Origin: JBDTSW01 sp963758845
GTDB taxonomy: Bacteria > Actinomycetota > Thermoleophilia > Solirubrobacterales > 70-9
Reading direction: 5' to 3'
Length of the DNA: 64,000 bases
NCBI GenBank assembly: GCA_963758845.1
Contig: CAVWWX010000002.1
Location: 1,798,001 to 1,862,000 of the forward strand
This document shows, piece after piece, positions 27,749 through 35,169 of this stretch. Each line of letters begins with the position of its first letter. The first letter of the stretch is position 1. A program made the position numbers and the translations under genes. The notes below the pieces were generated by a model. It saw only the letters and a program-made list of their open reading frames with translations, did no database searches and was not told the DNA's origin.

Positions 27749-27777
27749 TTGACCCGCCCGGGACCCGGTGGTACGGT
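27749..27777 (+). promoter_or_regulatory. consensus-like promoter for the secreted-protein pair
   Basis: TTGACC (27749-27754), a 17-nt spacer and TACGGT (27772-27777) form one of the few clear -35/-10 pairs in the window. They sit 11 nt before the GTG at 27789, which decides that start over the GTG at 27768, located upstream of the -10. Confidence 0.6.
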
Positions 27778-27788
27778 CGCCTGCAAGG

Positions 27789-28364
27789 GTGAACGGGGAG
27801 CTGGGATTCGGCCGGGTCCACCTGACCGCGCTGGTCGGGGCGCTGGCGCTGGGCCTGCTCACGGCCGGTCTGATCTCCCGTGCCGACGCGGGCGGTGGGC
27901 CGAGAATGATCACCCTGAAGGAGGGCCCGGAGCGCCTGCTGACCGTCAAGGGCTCCGACATCGCGGACTCGGTCACCTTCGACGGCACGGCGCCCGGCGA
28001 GATCACCATCTACGCGGATCATGCGTTCACGAACCAGCGCACGGACTGCACGGTCGCGATGACGACCGACACCGCCTACTGCCTCGACGACAGCGTCCGG
28101 ACCATCGACGTCGGGCTGGTCGAGGGCGGCGACGAGCTTCGGTTCGGCCAGACCTTCCAGGCCACGGGGGTGACGATCACCGGGCGCGGCGGCACCGGTG
28201 ACGACAGCCTCCGTGGCTCGTCAGTGCGCGACGACCTCCAGGGCAACGCCGACAAGGACGAGCTGAAGGGCCGCGGCGGCCGCGACCGCCTTGACGGCGG
28301 CCCGGACAGGGATCGCTGCGACGGCGGTCCCGACGACGACAACGTCAGAAACTGCGAGCGATGA
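27789..28364 (+). CDS. secreted Asp/Gly-rich protein with calcium-binding-like repeats (copy 1)
   Basis: A 191-residue protein with an N-terminal signal or anchor segment (TALVGALALGLLTAGLISRADA). The middle is beta-rich with two Cys flanking DCTVAMTTDTAYC. The C-terminal third carries RTX-like Gly/Asp repeats such as GRGGTGDDSLRG, DELKGRGGRDRLDGG and DRDRCDGGPDDDN, and ends NCER. Such repeats bind calcium in secreted proteins; here they are short and degenerate. It has a close architectural twin immediately downstream, overlapping by 4 nt. Confidence 0.7.
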   Translation: MNGELGFGRVHLTALVGALALGLLTAGLISRADAGGGPRMITLKEGPERLLTVKGSDIADSVTFDGTAPGEITIYADHAFTNQRTDCTVAMTTDTAYCLDDSVRTIDVGLVEGGDELRFGQTFQATGVTITGRGGTGDDSLRGSSVRDDLQGNADKDELKGRGGRDRLDGGPDRDRCDGGPDDDNVRNCER

Positions 28365-28933
28365 GGCCCTCCGCGCGTCGTCGCTTGCTGCCCGCCGCGA
28401 TGGCCGCGGCGCTCGTGGCGGGTGCGGGCACGGCCGTGCTCGCGAGCGGCGCCGGGCCCGCCGGCGGGACGATCACACTCAAGGGCTCGGACCCGAGGGT
28501 GGTCAAGATCCTGGGCTCCGACGGCGAGGAGACGGTGACGCTCGCGGGAAGTCTTCCCGGCTCTCTCACGATCGGAAACCCCGGCACGATCACGAACCTG
28601 AACGCGGACTGCGAGCCGGACGGAGTCTTCACGGCTCCGCAGGCCGGCTTCTGCGGCAGGAAAGGACTCCAGACCATCGACGTCCGGCTCGCGGGGGGCG
28701 CCGACGAGCTCAGGTTCTACAAGTTCGCCGAGAACAACGGCGTGAAGCTCGCGGGCGCCGGCGGCCCTGGTCGCGACGCGATCGACGGGACTGAGAGGGC
28801 TGATCGACTAAAGGGGGGCGACGGGCCGGATCAGCTCCGGGGCTTCGCCGCTCGGGACTCGCTCGACGGCGGTCGCGCGACCGACGAGTGCGATGGCGGC
28901 GGGGGCCGCGACCGGCTCGAGAACTGCGAATAG
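28361..28933 (+). CDS. secreted Asp/Gly-rich protein with calcium-binding-like repeats (copy 2)
   Basis: A 190-residue paralogue of the preceding gene: signal peptide (RRRLLPAAMAAALVAGAGTAVLASGA), TITLKGSD followed by beta-rich sequence, a Cys pair around NADCEPDGVFTAPQAGFC, then QTIDVRLAGGADELRF (compare RTIDVGLVEGGDELRF in copy 1), and C-terminal repeats RLKGGDGPDQLRGF and RDSLDGG ending CDGGGGRDRLENCE. The ATG overlaps the upstream stop (ATGA). A tandem duplication is evident. The role is unknown; cell-surface calcium binding is a guess. Confidence 0.7.
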   Translation: MRPSARRRLLPAAMAAALVAGAGTAVLASGAGPAGGTITLKGSDPRVVKILGSDGEETVTLAGSLPGSLTIGNPGTITNLNADCEPDGVFTAPQAGFCGRKGLQTIDVRLAGGADELRFYKFAENNGVKLAGAGGPGRDAIDGTERADRLKGGDGPDQLRGFAARDSLDGGRATDECDGGGGRDRLENCE

Positions 28934-28968
28934 CTCCACGCCGGGGTGCGCTACGCTGCGCGAACCGA

Positions 28969-29028
28969 ATGAACCCCCGGCACGACAGCCTGGCGCTTCT
29001 TCTTCTCCTCCCCCTCCGGGGGGAATAG
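28969..29028 (+). CDS. leuL: leuA leader peptide (7 Leu in 19 residues)
   Basis: ATG-to-TAG frame encoding MNPRHDSLALLLLLPLRGE. Seven of 19 codons are Leu: CTG, CTT, CTT, CTT, CTC, CTC and CTC. Three consecutive CTT codons stand out in a genome that uses almost only CTC and CTG. It lies 66 nt upstream of leuA, the first leucine-specific gene. TACGCT at 28952-28957 is a candidate -10, so the mRNA would begin a few nt before this ATG. This is the classical design of a leader peptide whose translation senses charged leucyl-tRNA. Confidence 0.75.
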   Translation: MNPRHDSLALLLLLPLRGE

Positions 29029-29090
29029 CGCTGGGCGGCGCGACAGCCGCGAGACAAGGTCAATCGGTCAAGGAGAAGAAAGAGAGGGAG
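28996..29090 (+). promoter_or_regulatory. leuA attenuation region
   Basis: The Leu-codon run at 29000-29009 (TTCTTCTCCT) is exactly complementary to 29071-29080 (AGGAGAAGAA), immediately upstream of the leuA Shine-Dalgarno GAGGGAG (29084-29090). The helix extends past one mismatch to include 28996-28998. A competing hairpin, CCCCC (29010-29014) with GGGGG (29018-29022), and a second, GCGGC (29035-29039) with GCCGC (29046-29050), lie between. A ribosome stalled on the Leu codons would keep the leuA site open. Confidence 0.5.
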
Positions 29091-29094
29091 TCCC

Positions 29095-30711
29095 ATGGAC
29101 GGCTCCGACGCAAGCGCCCCCGTACCACCCGTTTCCGCCCAGGACCGGGTCCACATCTTCGACACCACGCTTCGCGACGGCGAGCAGTCGCCCGGGATCT
29201 CGTTGAACGTGAATGAGAAGGTCGAGATCGCCCAGCAGCTCGCGCGCCTGGGCGTCGACGTGATCGAGGCCGGTTTCCCGATCACCTCCCCCGGTGACTT
29301 CGAGGCGGTCGAGGCGATCTCGCGCGCCGTCGAGGGGCCGGTGATCTGCGGGCTGGCACGCACCCACAAGGCGGACATCGACGCGGCGTGGGGCGCGATC
29401 AAGGAAGCCGAGCGCCCTCGGATCCACACGTTCATCTCGACCTCGGACATCCACATCACGCACCAACTCCAGACCACCCGCGACGACGTGAAGGGGCAGG
29501 CGAAGGCCGCCGTGGCCCTGTCGAAGTCGCTGTGCGAGGACGTGGAGTTCTCGCCCATGGACGCCACCCGCGCCGACGTCGAGTTCACCGCCGAGGTGTG
29601 CGCGATCGCCGTGGCCGAGGGCGCCAACGTGATCAACATCCCCGACACCGTCGGCTACACGACGCCCGAGGAGTACCGCCGCTACTTCGAGCGCTTGCTC
29701 GAGCTGGCGCCGTCGCTGCGCGACGTGCAGCTGTCGGTCCACTGCCACGACGACCTGGGCCTCGCGGTCGCCAACTCCTACGCCGGGCTCCTGGCCGGCG
29801 CCAGGCAGGTCGAGTGCGCCGTGAACGGGATCGGCGAGCGCGCCGGGAACTGCTCGCTCGAGGAGATCGTGATGCTGCTGCGCACACGCCGCGATGAGCA
29901 CGGACTCGACACCGCCTGCGACACGACCGAGCTCGCCCGCACCAGCCGCATGGTCTCGCGGTTCACGGGCTATTCGGTCCAGCCCAACAAGGCGATCGTC
30001 GGCCGCAACGCGTTCGCGCACGAGGCTGGCATCCACCAGGACGGCGTCCTGAAGGAGCGCATCACCTACGAGATCATGGACGCGCGCGACGTCGGGCTGG
30101 AGTCCAACTCGATTGTCTTGGGCAAGCACTCCGGGCGCCACGCTCTGCGCGACGCGCTGGAGCAGCTGGGCTTCCAGGTGGAGGGCAACGCCCTAAACCA
30201 GGCGTTCAAGCGCTTCAAGGAGATCGCTGACAAGAAGAAGCAGGTGACCGCCCTGGACCTCGAGGCGATCGTCTCCGACCAGGTCCGGTCCTCGTCGCAG
30301 AGCTACGAGCTGGACTGGTTCGACGTCGAGGCCTCATCGCGCCGGCCGCCGACGGCGCGGGTGTCGCTGCGGATGCCGTCGGGTGAGGAGCGCCGCGGCG
30401 AGTCCGGGGGCGATGGGCCGGTCGACGCGATCTTCGGCGCCATCGCCGACGCGACGGGCGTCGAAGCGGATCTGCGCCAGTACACGGTCTCGGCCGTCAC
30501 CGAGGGCGACGACGCGCTCGGCGAGGTGACCGTGATGCTGCGGGCTCACGGACGGCTGGCCTCGGGCCAGGGGGTTGCAACCGACATCCTCGAGGCCTCG
30601 GCCCGCGCGTACGTCCGGGCGCTGGCGAACACGCTCGAGGGGGCCGCGGTGCGCGAGGCGGAGGGGGTCGCTGCCGACGCCGTGACCCAACCCGTGACGC
30701 CGGGGCCCTAG
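29095..30711 (+). CDS. leuA: 2-isopropylmalate synthase
   Basis: A 538-residue LeuA: condenses acetyl-CoA with 2-oxoisovalerate to 2-isopropylmalate. The catalytic TIM barrel contains FDTTLRDGEQSPG and the metal ligands in HCHDDLGLAVANSYAG, then GIGERAGNCSLEE. The linker contains GRNAFAHEAGIHQDG and LGKHSGRHAL, and the C-terminal LeuA regulatory domain (DAIFGAIADATGVEADLRQY) carries leucine feedback. The ATG at 29095 follows the Shine-Dalgarno GAGGGAG by 4 nt. Expression is probably governed by the leucine-rich leader peptide upstream. Confidence 0.96.
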   Translation: MDGSDASAPVPPVSAQDRVHIFDTTLRDGEQSPGISLNVNEKVEIAQQLARLGVDVIEAGFPITSPGDFEAVEAISRAVEGPVICGLARTHKADIDAAWGAIKEAERPRIHTFISTSDIHITHQLQTTRDDVKGQAKAAVALSKSLCEDVEFSPMDATRADVEFTAEVCAIAVAEGANVINIPDTVGYTTPEEYRRYFERLLELAPSLRDVQLSVHCHDDLGLAVANSYAGLLAGARQVECAVNGIGERAGNCSLEEIVMLLRTRRDEHGLDTACDTTELARTSRMVSRFTGYSVQPNKAIVGRNAFAHEAGIHQDGVLKERITYEIMDARDVGLESNSIVLGKHSGRHALRDALEQLGFQVEGNALNQAFKRFKEIADKKKQVTALDLEAIVSDQVRSSSQSYELDWFDVEASSRRPPTARVSLRMPSGEERRGESGGDGPVDAIFGAIADATGVEADLRQYTVSAVTEGDDALGEVTVMLRAHGRLASGQGVATDILEASARAYVRALANTLEGAAVREAEGVAADAVTQPVTPGP

Positions 30712-30737
30712 CGCCCCGGGTTGGCTTCGCCCCGGAC

Positions 30738-30743
30738 TAGACT
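30738..30743 (+). promoter_or_regulatory. -10 box of leaderless SDR promoter
   Basis: TAGACT lies 7 nt before the GTG start at 30751, and no ribosome-binding site is visible. Confidence 0.45.
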
Positions 30744-30750
30744 CCCGCTC

Positions 30751-31503
30751 GTGGCCGGCTCGCTCGACGGACGGAGGATCCTGATCACCGGCGCCTCGTC
30801 CGGGATCGGCGAGGCCGCGGCGCGGGCCATCGCCGCCGAGGGCGGGGCCGTGGCCCTGGGAGCGCGACGGAAGGACCGCCTGGACGAGCTCGCCGCTCGG
30901 ATCGAGGGCGACGGCGGGAGAGCCCTCGCGATCGAGGCCGACATCGCCGACGAGGCGCAGGCGACGACCCTGGTCGAAACCGCGTCCAGCGAGCTGGGCG
31001 GCCTCGACGGCCTGGTGAACAACGCCGGGGTGATGTTGCTCGGGCTGATGCAGGGCGCCGACACCGACGAGTGGCGGACCATGATCGACGTGAACCTGCT
31101 CGGCCTCCTCTACTGCACCAACGCGGCGCTGCCGATCATCCGCGACGGGGGCGGGGGAGACATCGTCAACGTCTCCTCGGTGGCGGGACGGACGGCCGCG
31201 ATGGGATCGGCGGTCTACAACATGACCAAGTGGGGCGTGACCGGCTTCTCCGAGGGGCTCCGCCAGGAGGGGCTTCACATCGGCGTCCGCGTCACCTGCG
31301 TCGAGCCGGGCTTCGTCGACACCGAGCTTCAGGGACACAACAAGAACCCGATGGTCGTCGAGCGGATCGAGGAGATGCGCGACTCCCTGGGCAAGGTGCT
31401 CGAGTCCGAGGACATCGCGAACGCGGTGGTCTACGCGCTCGCCCAGCCCAAGCACGTCTCGATCAACGAGATCCTGGTCAGGCCCACGGGCCAAGCGCGC
31501 TGA
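30751..31503 (+). CDS. short-chain dehydrogenase/reductase
   Basis: A 250-residue classical SDR: ILITGASSGIGEAAARAIA (NAD(P) binding), ALGARRKDRLDEL, LVNNAGVMLLG, and the catalytic VNVSSVAGRTA...YNMTKWGVTGF (Ser, Tyr, Lys). The tail contains SEDIANAVVYALAQPKHVSINEILVRPT, typical of the YdfG/clavulanate-dehydrogenase-like group that prefers NADP and acts on hydroxy acids or aldehydes. The Arg pair after ALGA (ARRKDR) favours NADPH. Start GTG 30751; the -10 box TAGACT is 7 nt upstream. The substrate is unknown. Confidence 0.88.
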   Translation: MAGSLDGRRILITGASSGIGEAAARAIAAEGGAVALGARRKDRLDELAARIEGDGGRALAIEADIADEAQATTLVETASSELGGLDGLVNNAGVMLLGLMQGADTDEWRTMIDVNLLGLLYCTNAALPIIRDGGGGDIVNVSSVAGRTAAMGSAVYNMTKWGVTGFSEGLRQEGLHIGVRVTCVEPGFVDTELQGHNKNPMVVERIEEMRDSLGKVLESEDIANAVVYALAQPKHVSINEILVRPTGQAR

Positions 31504-31520
31504 CGGCGTCCTCGGGCTCG

Positions 31521-31781
31521 CTAGTGCCCGGCCGCGGCGACCGGAAGGCCGCGCGCCACACGCCACAGGCTCCAGGCGGAGACCGCCGCCCACACCGTCT
31601 CGAGCAGCAGGAATCCCCACTGCTCTTCGTGCAGCGCGAGCCCGGCGAGCACGGCTGACCCGACCAGGTTGAGCACGAGGTAGGTGCGCGAGTCGGCGCG
31701 CATCCGGCCCGTCTGCTGGGCCGCGAACGCCGCGAGGATCAGGAGCGCCCCGGCCACCTGTATGACCTGGTCCATCGGCAT
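31521..31781 (-). CDS. small three-helix membrane protein
   Basis: An 86-residue protein with three hydrophobic helices: QVIQVAGALLILAAFAAQ, TYLVLNLVGSAVLAGLALHE and FLLLETVWAAVSAWSLW. The pattern of a Gln/Gly-containing first helix, YLVLNLVGS and FLLLETVW resembles the CBU_0592-like family of uncharacterised small membrane proteins. The first ATG (31781) is used; a second (31775) is 2 codons later. It is divergent from the XRE-cupin regulator. No function is known. Confidence 0.65.
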   Translation of the reverse strand: MPMDQVIQVAGALLILAAFAAQQTGRMRADSRTYLVLNLVGSAVLAGLALHEEQWGFLLLETVWAAVSAWSLWRVARGLPVAAAGH

Positions 31782-31812
31782 ACGTTGACACGGCGCCGAA
31801 TCCGTGGTCTAG

Positions 31813-31832
31813 ACGTTCGTATGCGATAACGT
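31813..31832 (+). promoter_or_regulatory. putative operator and -10 of the XRE-cupin gene
   Basis: ACGTT (31813-31817) and AACGT (31828-31832) form an inverted repeat with a 10-nt centre. TAACGT (31827-31832), 9 nt before the GTG at 31842, is the likely -10 box and overlaps the right half. This layout fits autorepression by the regulator. Confidence 0.35.
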
Positions 31833-31841
31833 ACAGAGCGA

Positions 31842-32420
31842 GTGACCGCGACGGAGCAAAACGGCACGTTGGGGGGCAGGGTCCGCGCGCTCCGCGAGGG
31901 CATGGGCCTGTCGCTGCGCGACCTCTCCGCCGAGAGCGGCGTCAGCGCGCCGATGCTGTCGCAGGTCGAGCGCGGAGAGACCAGCCCGACGCTGGCCGTC
32001 GCCGGGCGCATCGCCGACGGCCTCGAGCTGAGCCTGTCCCAGCTCCTGCGCCTTGACGAGGCCCATCACGTCGTGGTCGTCCGCAGCGGCGAGGGCCGCT
32101 CGCGCAGCCGCGCGGGGCACTCGGTCGAGGAGCTGACGCCTCCCTTGCCAGGACAGCGGGCCGACGTGTCGCGCCACTCGCTGGCGCCCACCGCCGGCAC
32201 CGGCGGCCCGGCTGACCCGCCGCTGCACGAGCCCGGAGCCCGCGAGACCGCTTTGGTGCTGGCGGGCGAGCTGACCTTGGCGATCGACGGGTCCGAGCAC
32301 GTCCTCGGCGCGGGCGACGCGGTCACCTTCGACGCCGACCTCGCGCACCACTTCGAGAACCGCGGCTCCGAGCCGGCCGAGTTCGTCGCGGTCGTCGCTG
32401 CCGGCCTGAGGAGGAGTTGA
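31842..32420 (+). CDS. XRE-family regulator with C-terminal cupin sensor
   Basis: A 192-residue protein. Residues 10-65 form an XRE helix-turn-helix (RVRALREGMGLSLRDLSAESGVSAPMLSQVERGETSPTLAVAGRIA pattern). Residues 110-190 form a cupin fold (HEPGARETALVLAGELTLAIDGSEHVLGAGDAVTFDADLAHHFENRG pattern) that usually binds a small ligand or metal. This HTH-cupin architecture represses or activates adjacent metabolic genes in response to a metabolite. Its position 57 nt upstream of leuC makes leucine-pathway control plausible, although it could also serve the divergent membrane gene or act elsewhere. Confidence 0.85.
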   Translation: MTATEQNGTLGGRVRALREGMGLSLRDLSAESGVSAPMLSQVERGETSPTLAVAGRIADGLELSLSQLLRLDEAHHVVVVRSGEGRSRSRAGHSVEELTPPLPGQRADVSRHSLAPTAGTGGPADPPLHEPGARETALVLAGELTLAIDGSEHVLGAGDAVTFDADLAHHFENRGSEPAEFVAVVAAGLRRS

Positions 32421-32425
32421 GGTGA

Positions 32426-32438
32426 GCGACTTTGTCGC
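32426..32438 (+). promoter_or_regulatory. short palindrome upstream of leuC
   Basis: GCGAC-TTT-GTCGC is a 5-bp palindrome 39 nt before the leuC ATG. Its centre ACTTTGT is identical to the centre of the ilvB operator palindrome, which hints at a common regulator. The arms are short enough to arise by chance. Confidence 0.25.
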
Positions 32439-32477
32439 GAACCTGGGTTTGCCCGAGTGGCAACGGAAGGTTTCCTG

Positions 32478-33839
32478 ATGGCGAAGACGATGTTCGACCG
32501 CATCTGGGACGACCACGAGCTGGGGGAGGGCTTGATCTACATCGACCTCCACCTCGTGCACGAGGTCACGTCGCCGCAGGCCTTCGAGGGGCTGCGCCTG
32601 GCCGGCCGCACGGTTCGCCGCCCCGACAAGACGATCGCCACCGCGGACCACAACGTCCCAACCGACGGCACCGCCGTGGCGCGCCTGATCGCCGACGAGC
32701 TGTCGCGCAAGCAGGTCGAGACGCTCGAGGCGAACTGCGAGGAGTTCGGCGTGCCGATCCACTCGCTCGGCTCCGACCACCAGGGGATCGTCCACGTGAT
32801 CGGCCCCGAGCTGGGGCTGAGCCAGCCAGGCCTGACGATCGTCTGCGGCGACAGCCACACCTCCACGCACGGCGCCTTCGGGGCTCTTGCGTTCGGCATC
32901 GGGACCTCGGAGGTCGAGCATGTGCTGGCCACCCAGACCCTCGTGCAGCGTCGTCCCAAGACGATGCGGATCTCGTATCAGGGCGACCTCGGCGCCGGAG
33001 TGAGCGCGAAGGACCTGATCCTGGCCACGATCGGGCGGCTGGGTACGGGCGGCATGGTTGGCCACGCCGTCGAGTACGCGGGCGAGACCATCCGCGGCCT
33101 GACCATGGAGAACCGGATGACGATCTGCAACATGACCATCGAGGGCGGCGGCCGCGCCGGCATGATCGCCCCCGACGAGGCCACCTTCGAGTGGGTCCGG
33201 GGGCGAGCGGGGGCGCCGGAGGACTTCGACGCCGCGGTCGCGCGCTGGCGCCGGCTGCCCAGCGACGAAGATGCGAGCTTCGACACCGAGGTCAGCGTCG
33301 ATGCGACCGAGCTCTCGCCGATGGTCACCTGGGGCACCACGCCCGGGCAGGTGGTGGAGGTCACCGACGCGGTACCCGAGCCAAGCGACGAGATGGAGGA
33401 GCGGGCGCTCCGCTACATGGACCTTCGCCCCGGGACACCGATGAGCGACATCCCGCTGGAGCGGGTCTTCATCGGCTCGTGTACGAACTCCCGGGTGGCG
33501 GACCTGCGCGAGGCAGCCTCGATGCTCGACGGCCGCAAGGTGGCCGTCGGAGTCAACGCCATGGTGGTCCCGGGGTCGGCCCGGGTGAAGCAGGAGGCCG
33601 AGGCAGAGGGCCTCGACGAGGTCTTCCGCGCCGCCGGCTTCGACTGGCGCTCGGCCGGCTGCTCGATGTGCCTGGGCATGAACCCGGACACGCTCTCCGA
33701 GGGCGAGCGCTGCGCCTCGACGTCGAACCGCAACTTCGAGGGCCGTCAGGGCAAGGGCGGCCGCACCCACCTGGTCTCACCGCGGATGGCTGCCGCGGCG
33801 GCGATCGAGGGTCACTTCGTGGACATCAGGGATTGGTGA
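32478..33839 (+). CDS. leuC: 3-isopropylmalate dehydratase large subunit
   Basis: A 453-residue aconitase-family subunit, isomerising 2- to 3-isopropylmalate together with LeuD. The 4Fe-4S ligands are visible as FIGSCTNSRVADL (first Cys) and GCSMCLGMN (two Cys). IVCGDSHTSTHGAFGALAFGIGTSEVEHVLATQTL and the C-terminal STSNRNFEGRQGKGGRTHLVSP are diagnostic. The ATG at 32478 has GGAAGG 8 nt upstream and is preferred to the GTG at 32457. Its stop overlaps leuD (TGATG). Confidence 0.96.
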   Translation: MAKTMFDRIWDDHELGEGLIYIDLHLVHEVTSPQAFEGLRLAGRTVRRPDKTIATADHNVPTDGTAVARLIADELSRKQVETLEANCEEFGVPIHSLGSDHQGIVHVIGPELGLSQPGLTIVCGDSHTSTHGAFGALAFGIGTSEVEHVLATQTLVQRRPKTMRISYQGDLGAGVSAKDLILATIGRLGTGGMVGHAVEYAGETIRGLTMENRMTICNMTIEGGGRAGMIAPDEATFEWVRGRAGAPEDFDAAVARWRRLPSDEDASFDTEVSVDATELSPMVTWGTTPGQVVEVTDAVPEPSDEMEERALRYMDLRPGTPMSDIPLERVFIGSCTNSRVADLREAASMLDGRKVAVGVNAMVVPGSARVKQEAEAEGLDEVFRAAGFDWRSAGCSMCLGMNPDTLSEGERCASTSNRNFEGRQGKGGRTHLVSPRMAAAAAIEGHFVDIRDW

Positions 33840-34408
33840 TGGACCCCGTAGAGGTGATCGAGGGAAGGGTGACGGCGCTCGACCGCGCTGACGTCGACAC
33901 CGATCAGATCATCCCCAAGCAGTTCCTGAAGCGGATCGAGCGGACCGGGTACGGCGAGTTCCTGTTCTACGACTGGCTGCGTGATGGCGAGATCGAGCTG
34001 GAGCCGAACCCGATCCTCGTGGCCGGCCGGAACTTCGGGTGCGGGTCCTCGCGCGAGCACGCTGTGTGGGCCCTCCACCAGTTCGGCTTCGAGGCCGTGA
34101 TCGCCCCCTCGTTCTCGGACATCTTCTTCGGGAACGCCACCAAGAACGGGCTGCTGCCGGTGGTCCTCGAAGCGGACGAGGCGACGGCGGTCGCCCGAGC
34201 CGGCGAGGCCCGGATCGACGTCGACGACCAGACGGTTACCTGCGCCGCGGGCGTGTTCGGCTTCGAGATCGACCCCGAGATCAAGCGCCGGGTGATGGGT
34301 GGCCTCGACGACATCGCCGTCACCCTCCAAGACCGCGAGGCGATCGACGCCTTCGAGGCGGCAGGCAAGGCCGACCTCGGGCCCTCGACCGTTTCGCTGG
34401 CGCCATGA
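33839..34408 (+). CDS. leuD: 3-isopropylmalate dehydratase small subunit
   Basis: A 189-residue swivel domain completing the isopropylmalate isomerase. It contains DVDTDQIIPKQFLKRIERTGYGEFLF, the substrate-binding loop GRNFGCGSSREHAVWAL, and PSFSDIFFGNATKNGLLPVVL. Length is typical for the actinobacterial form. The ATG at 33839 overlaps the leuC stop by 1 nt and its stop overlaps the next start by 4 nt, so leuC, leuD and the methyltransferase are translated as one coupled unit. Confidence 0.96.
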   Translation: MDPVEVIEGRVTALDRADVDTDQIIPKQFLKRIERTGYGEFLFYDWLRDGEIELEPNPILVAGRNFGCGSSREHAVWALHQFGFEAVIAPSFSDIFFGNATKNGLLPVVLEADEATAVARAGEARIDVDDQTVTCAAGVFGFEIDPEIKRRVMGGLDDIAVTLQDREAIDAFEAAGKADLGPSTVSLAP

Positions 34409-35169
34409 GCGACCCGGTCGACTGGGACGCGGCGACCTACCACCGCGTGGCGAACAACCAGCAGGAGTGGGGCACCGAGGTGCTCGAACGCCTGGAGCTC
34501 GAGGGCAACGAGACCGTGCTGGACGCCGGCTGCGGCTCGGGCCGAGTGACGCGCCTGCTCCTGGAACGCGTGCCCCACGGGAAGGTGATCGGCGTCGACG
34601 CATCGCCCTCGATGGTCGACGAGGCGCGATCGAACCTGGAGGAGTTCTCCGACCGCCTCGAGCTGAGCGTGCAGAGCCTGCTGGACCTCGAGCTGGACCG
34701 GCAGGTCGACGCGGTGTTCTCCAACGCCACGTTCCACTGGATCAACGACCACCGGCGCCTCTTCGAGCGGCTCGCCGCCGTCATGCGACCGGGATCCCAG
34801 CTCGAGGCGCAATGTGGTGGCGAGGGCAACGTCGCCGAGTGGAAGCGCGCCGTCGAATCGGCGATGGGCGACGAGCGATTCGCGACCTACTTCAGCGGCA
34901 TGGCGCAGCCCTGGAACTTCGCCTCGGTTGGCGACACCCAGGTACACCTCGAGCGCGCCGGGCTCCTCGCCGGCAAGGTCTGGCTCGAGCGCCGGACCGT
35001 CGAGCCGCCCGAGCCCCGCGACTACGTGCGCTCGGTCGGCCTCAACCCGCACCTCGCCCAGCTTCCCGACGAGCTGCACGATCAGTTCATCGACGTCGTG
35101 CTGGGCTCGATGCTGCGCCCGCTGCGCCTGGAGTACGTGCGCCTCAACATCTCGGCGAGGAGAGCGTGA
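34405..35169 (+). CDS. SAM-dependent methyltransferase, trans-aconitate methyltransferase-like
   Basis: A 254-residue class I methyltransferase. Motif I is VLDAGCGSGRVTRLLLERVP, followed by VIGVDASPSMVDEAR. The segment AVFSNATFHWINDHRRLFERLAAVMRPG closely follows the trans-aconitate 2-methyltransferase (Tam) pattern of Asn-Ala, Trp, then Asp-His. The C-terminal helical cap ends in RLEYVRLNI. It overlaps leuD by 4 nt (ATGA) and leuB by 4 nt (GTGA), so it is made in step with the leucine enzymes. Yeast Tmt1 methylates both trans-aconitate and 3-isopropylmalate, so an isopropylmalate- or isopropylmaleate-like substrate is a reasonable hypothesis, not a demonstrated function. Confidence 0.8.
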   Translation: MSDPVDWDAATYHRVANNQQEWGTEVLERLELEGNETVLDAGCGSGRVTRLLLERVPHGKVIGVDASPSMVDEARSNLEEFSDRLELSVQSLLDLELDRQVDAVFSNATFHWINDHRRLFERLAAVMRPGSQLEAQCGGEGNVAEWKRAVESAMGDERFATYFSGMAQPWNFASVGDTQVHLERAGLLAGKVWLERRTVEPPEPRDYVRSVGLNPHLAQLPDELHDQFIDVVLGSMLRPLRLEYVRLNISARRA

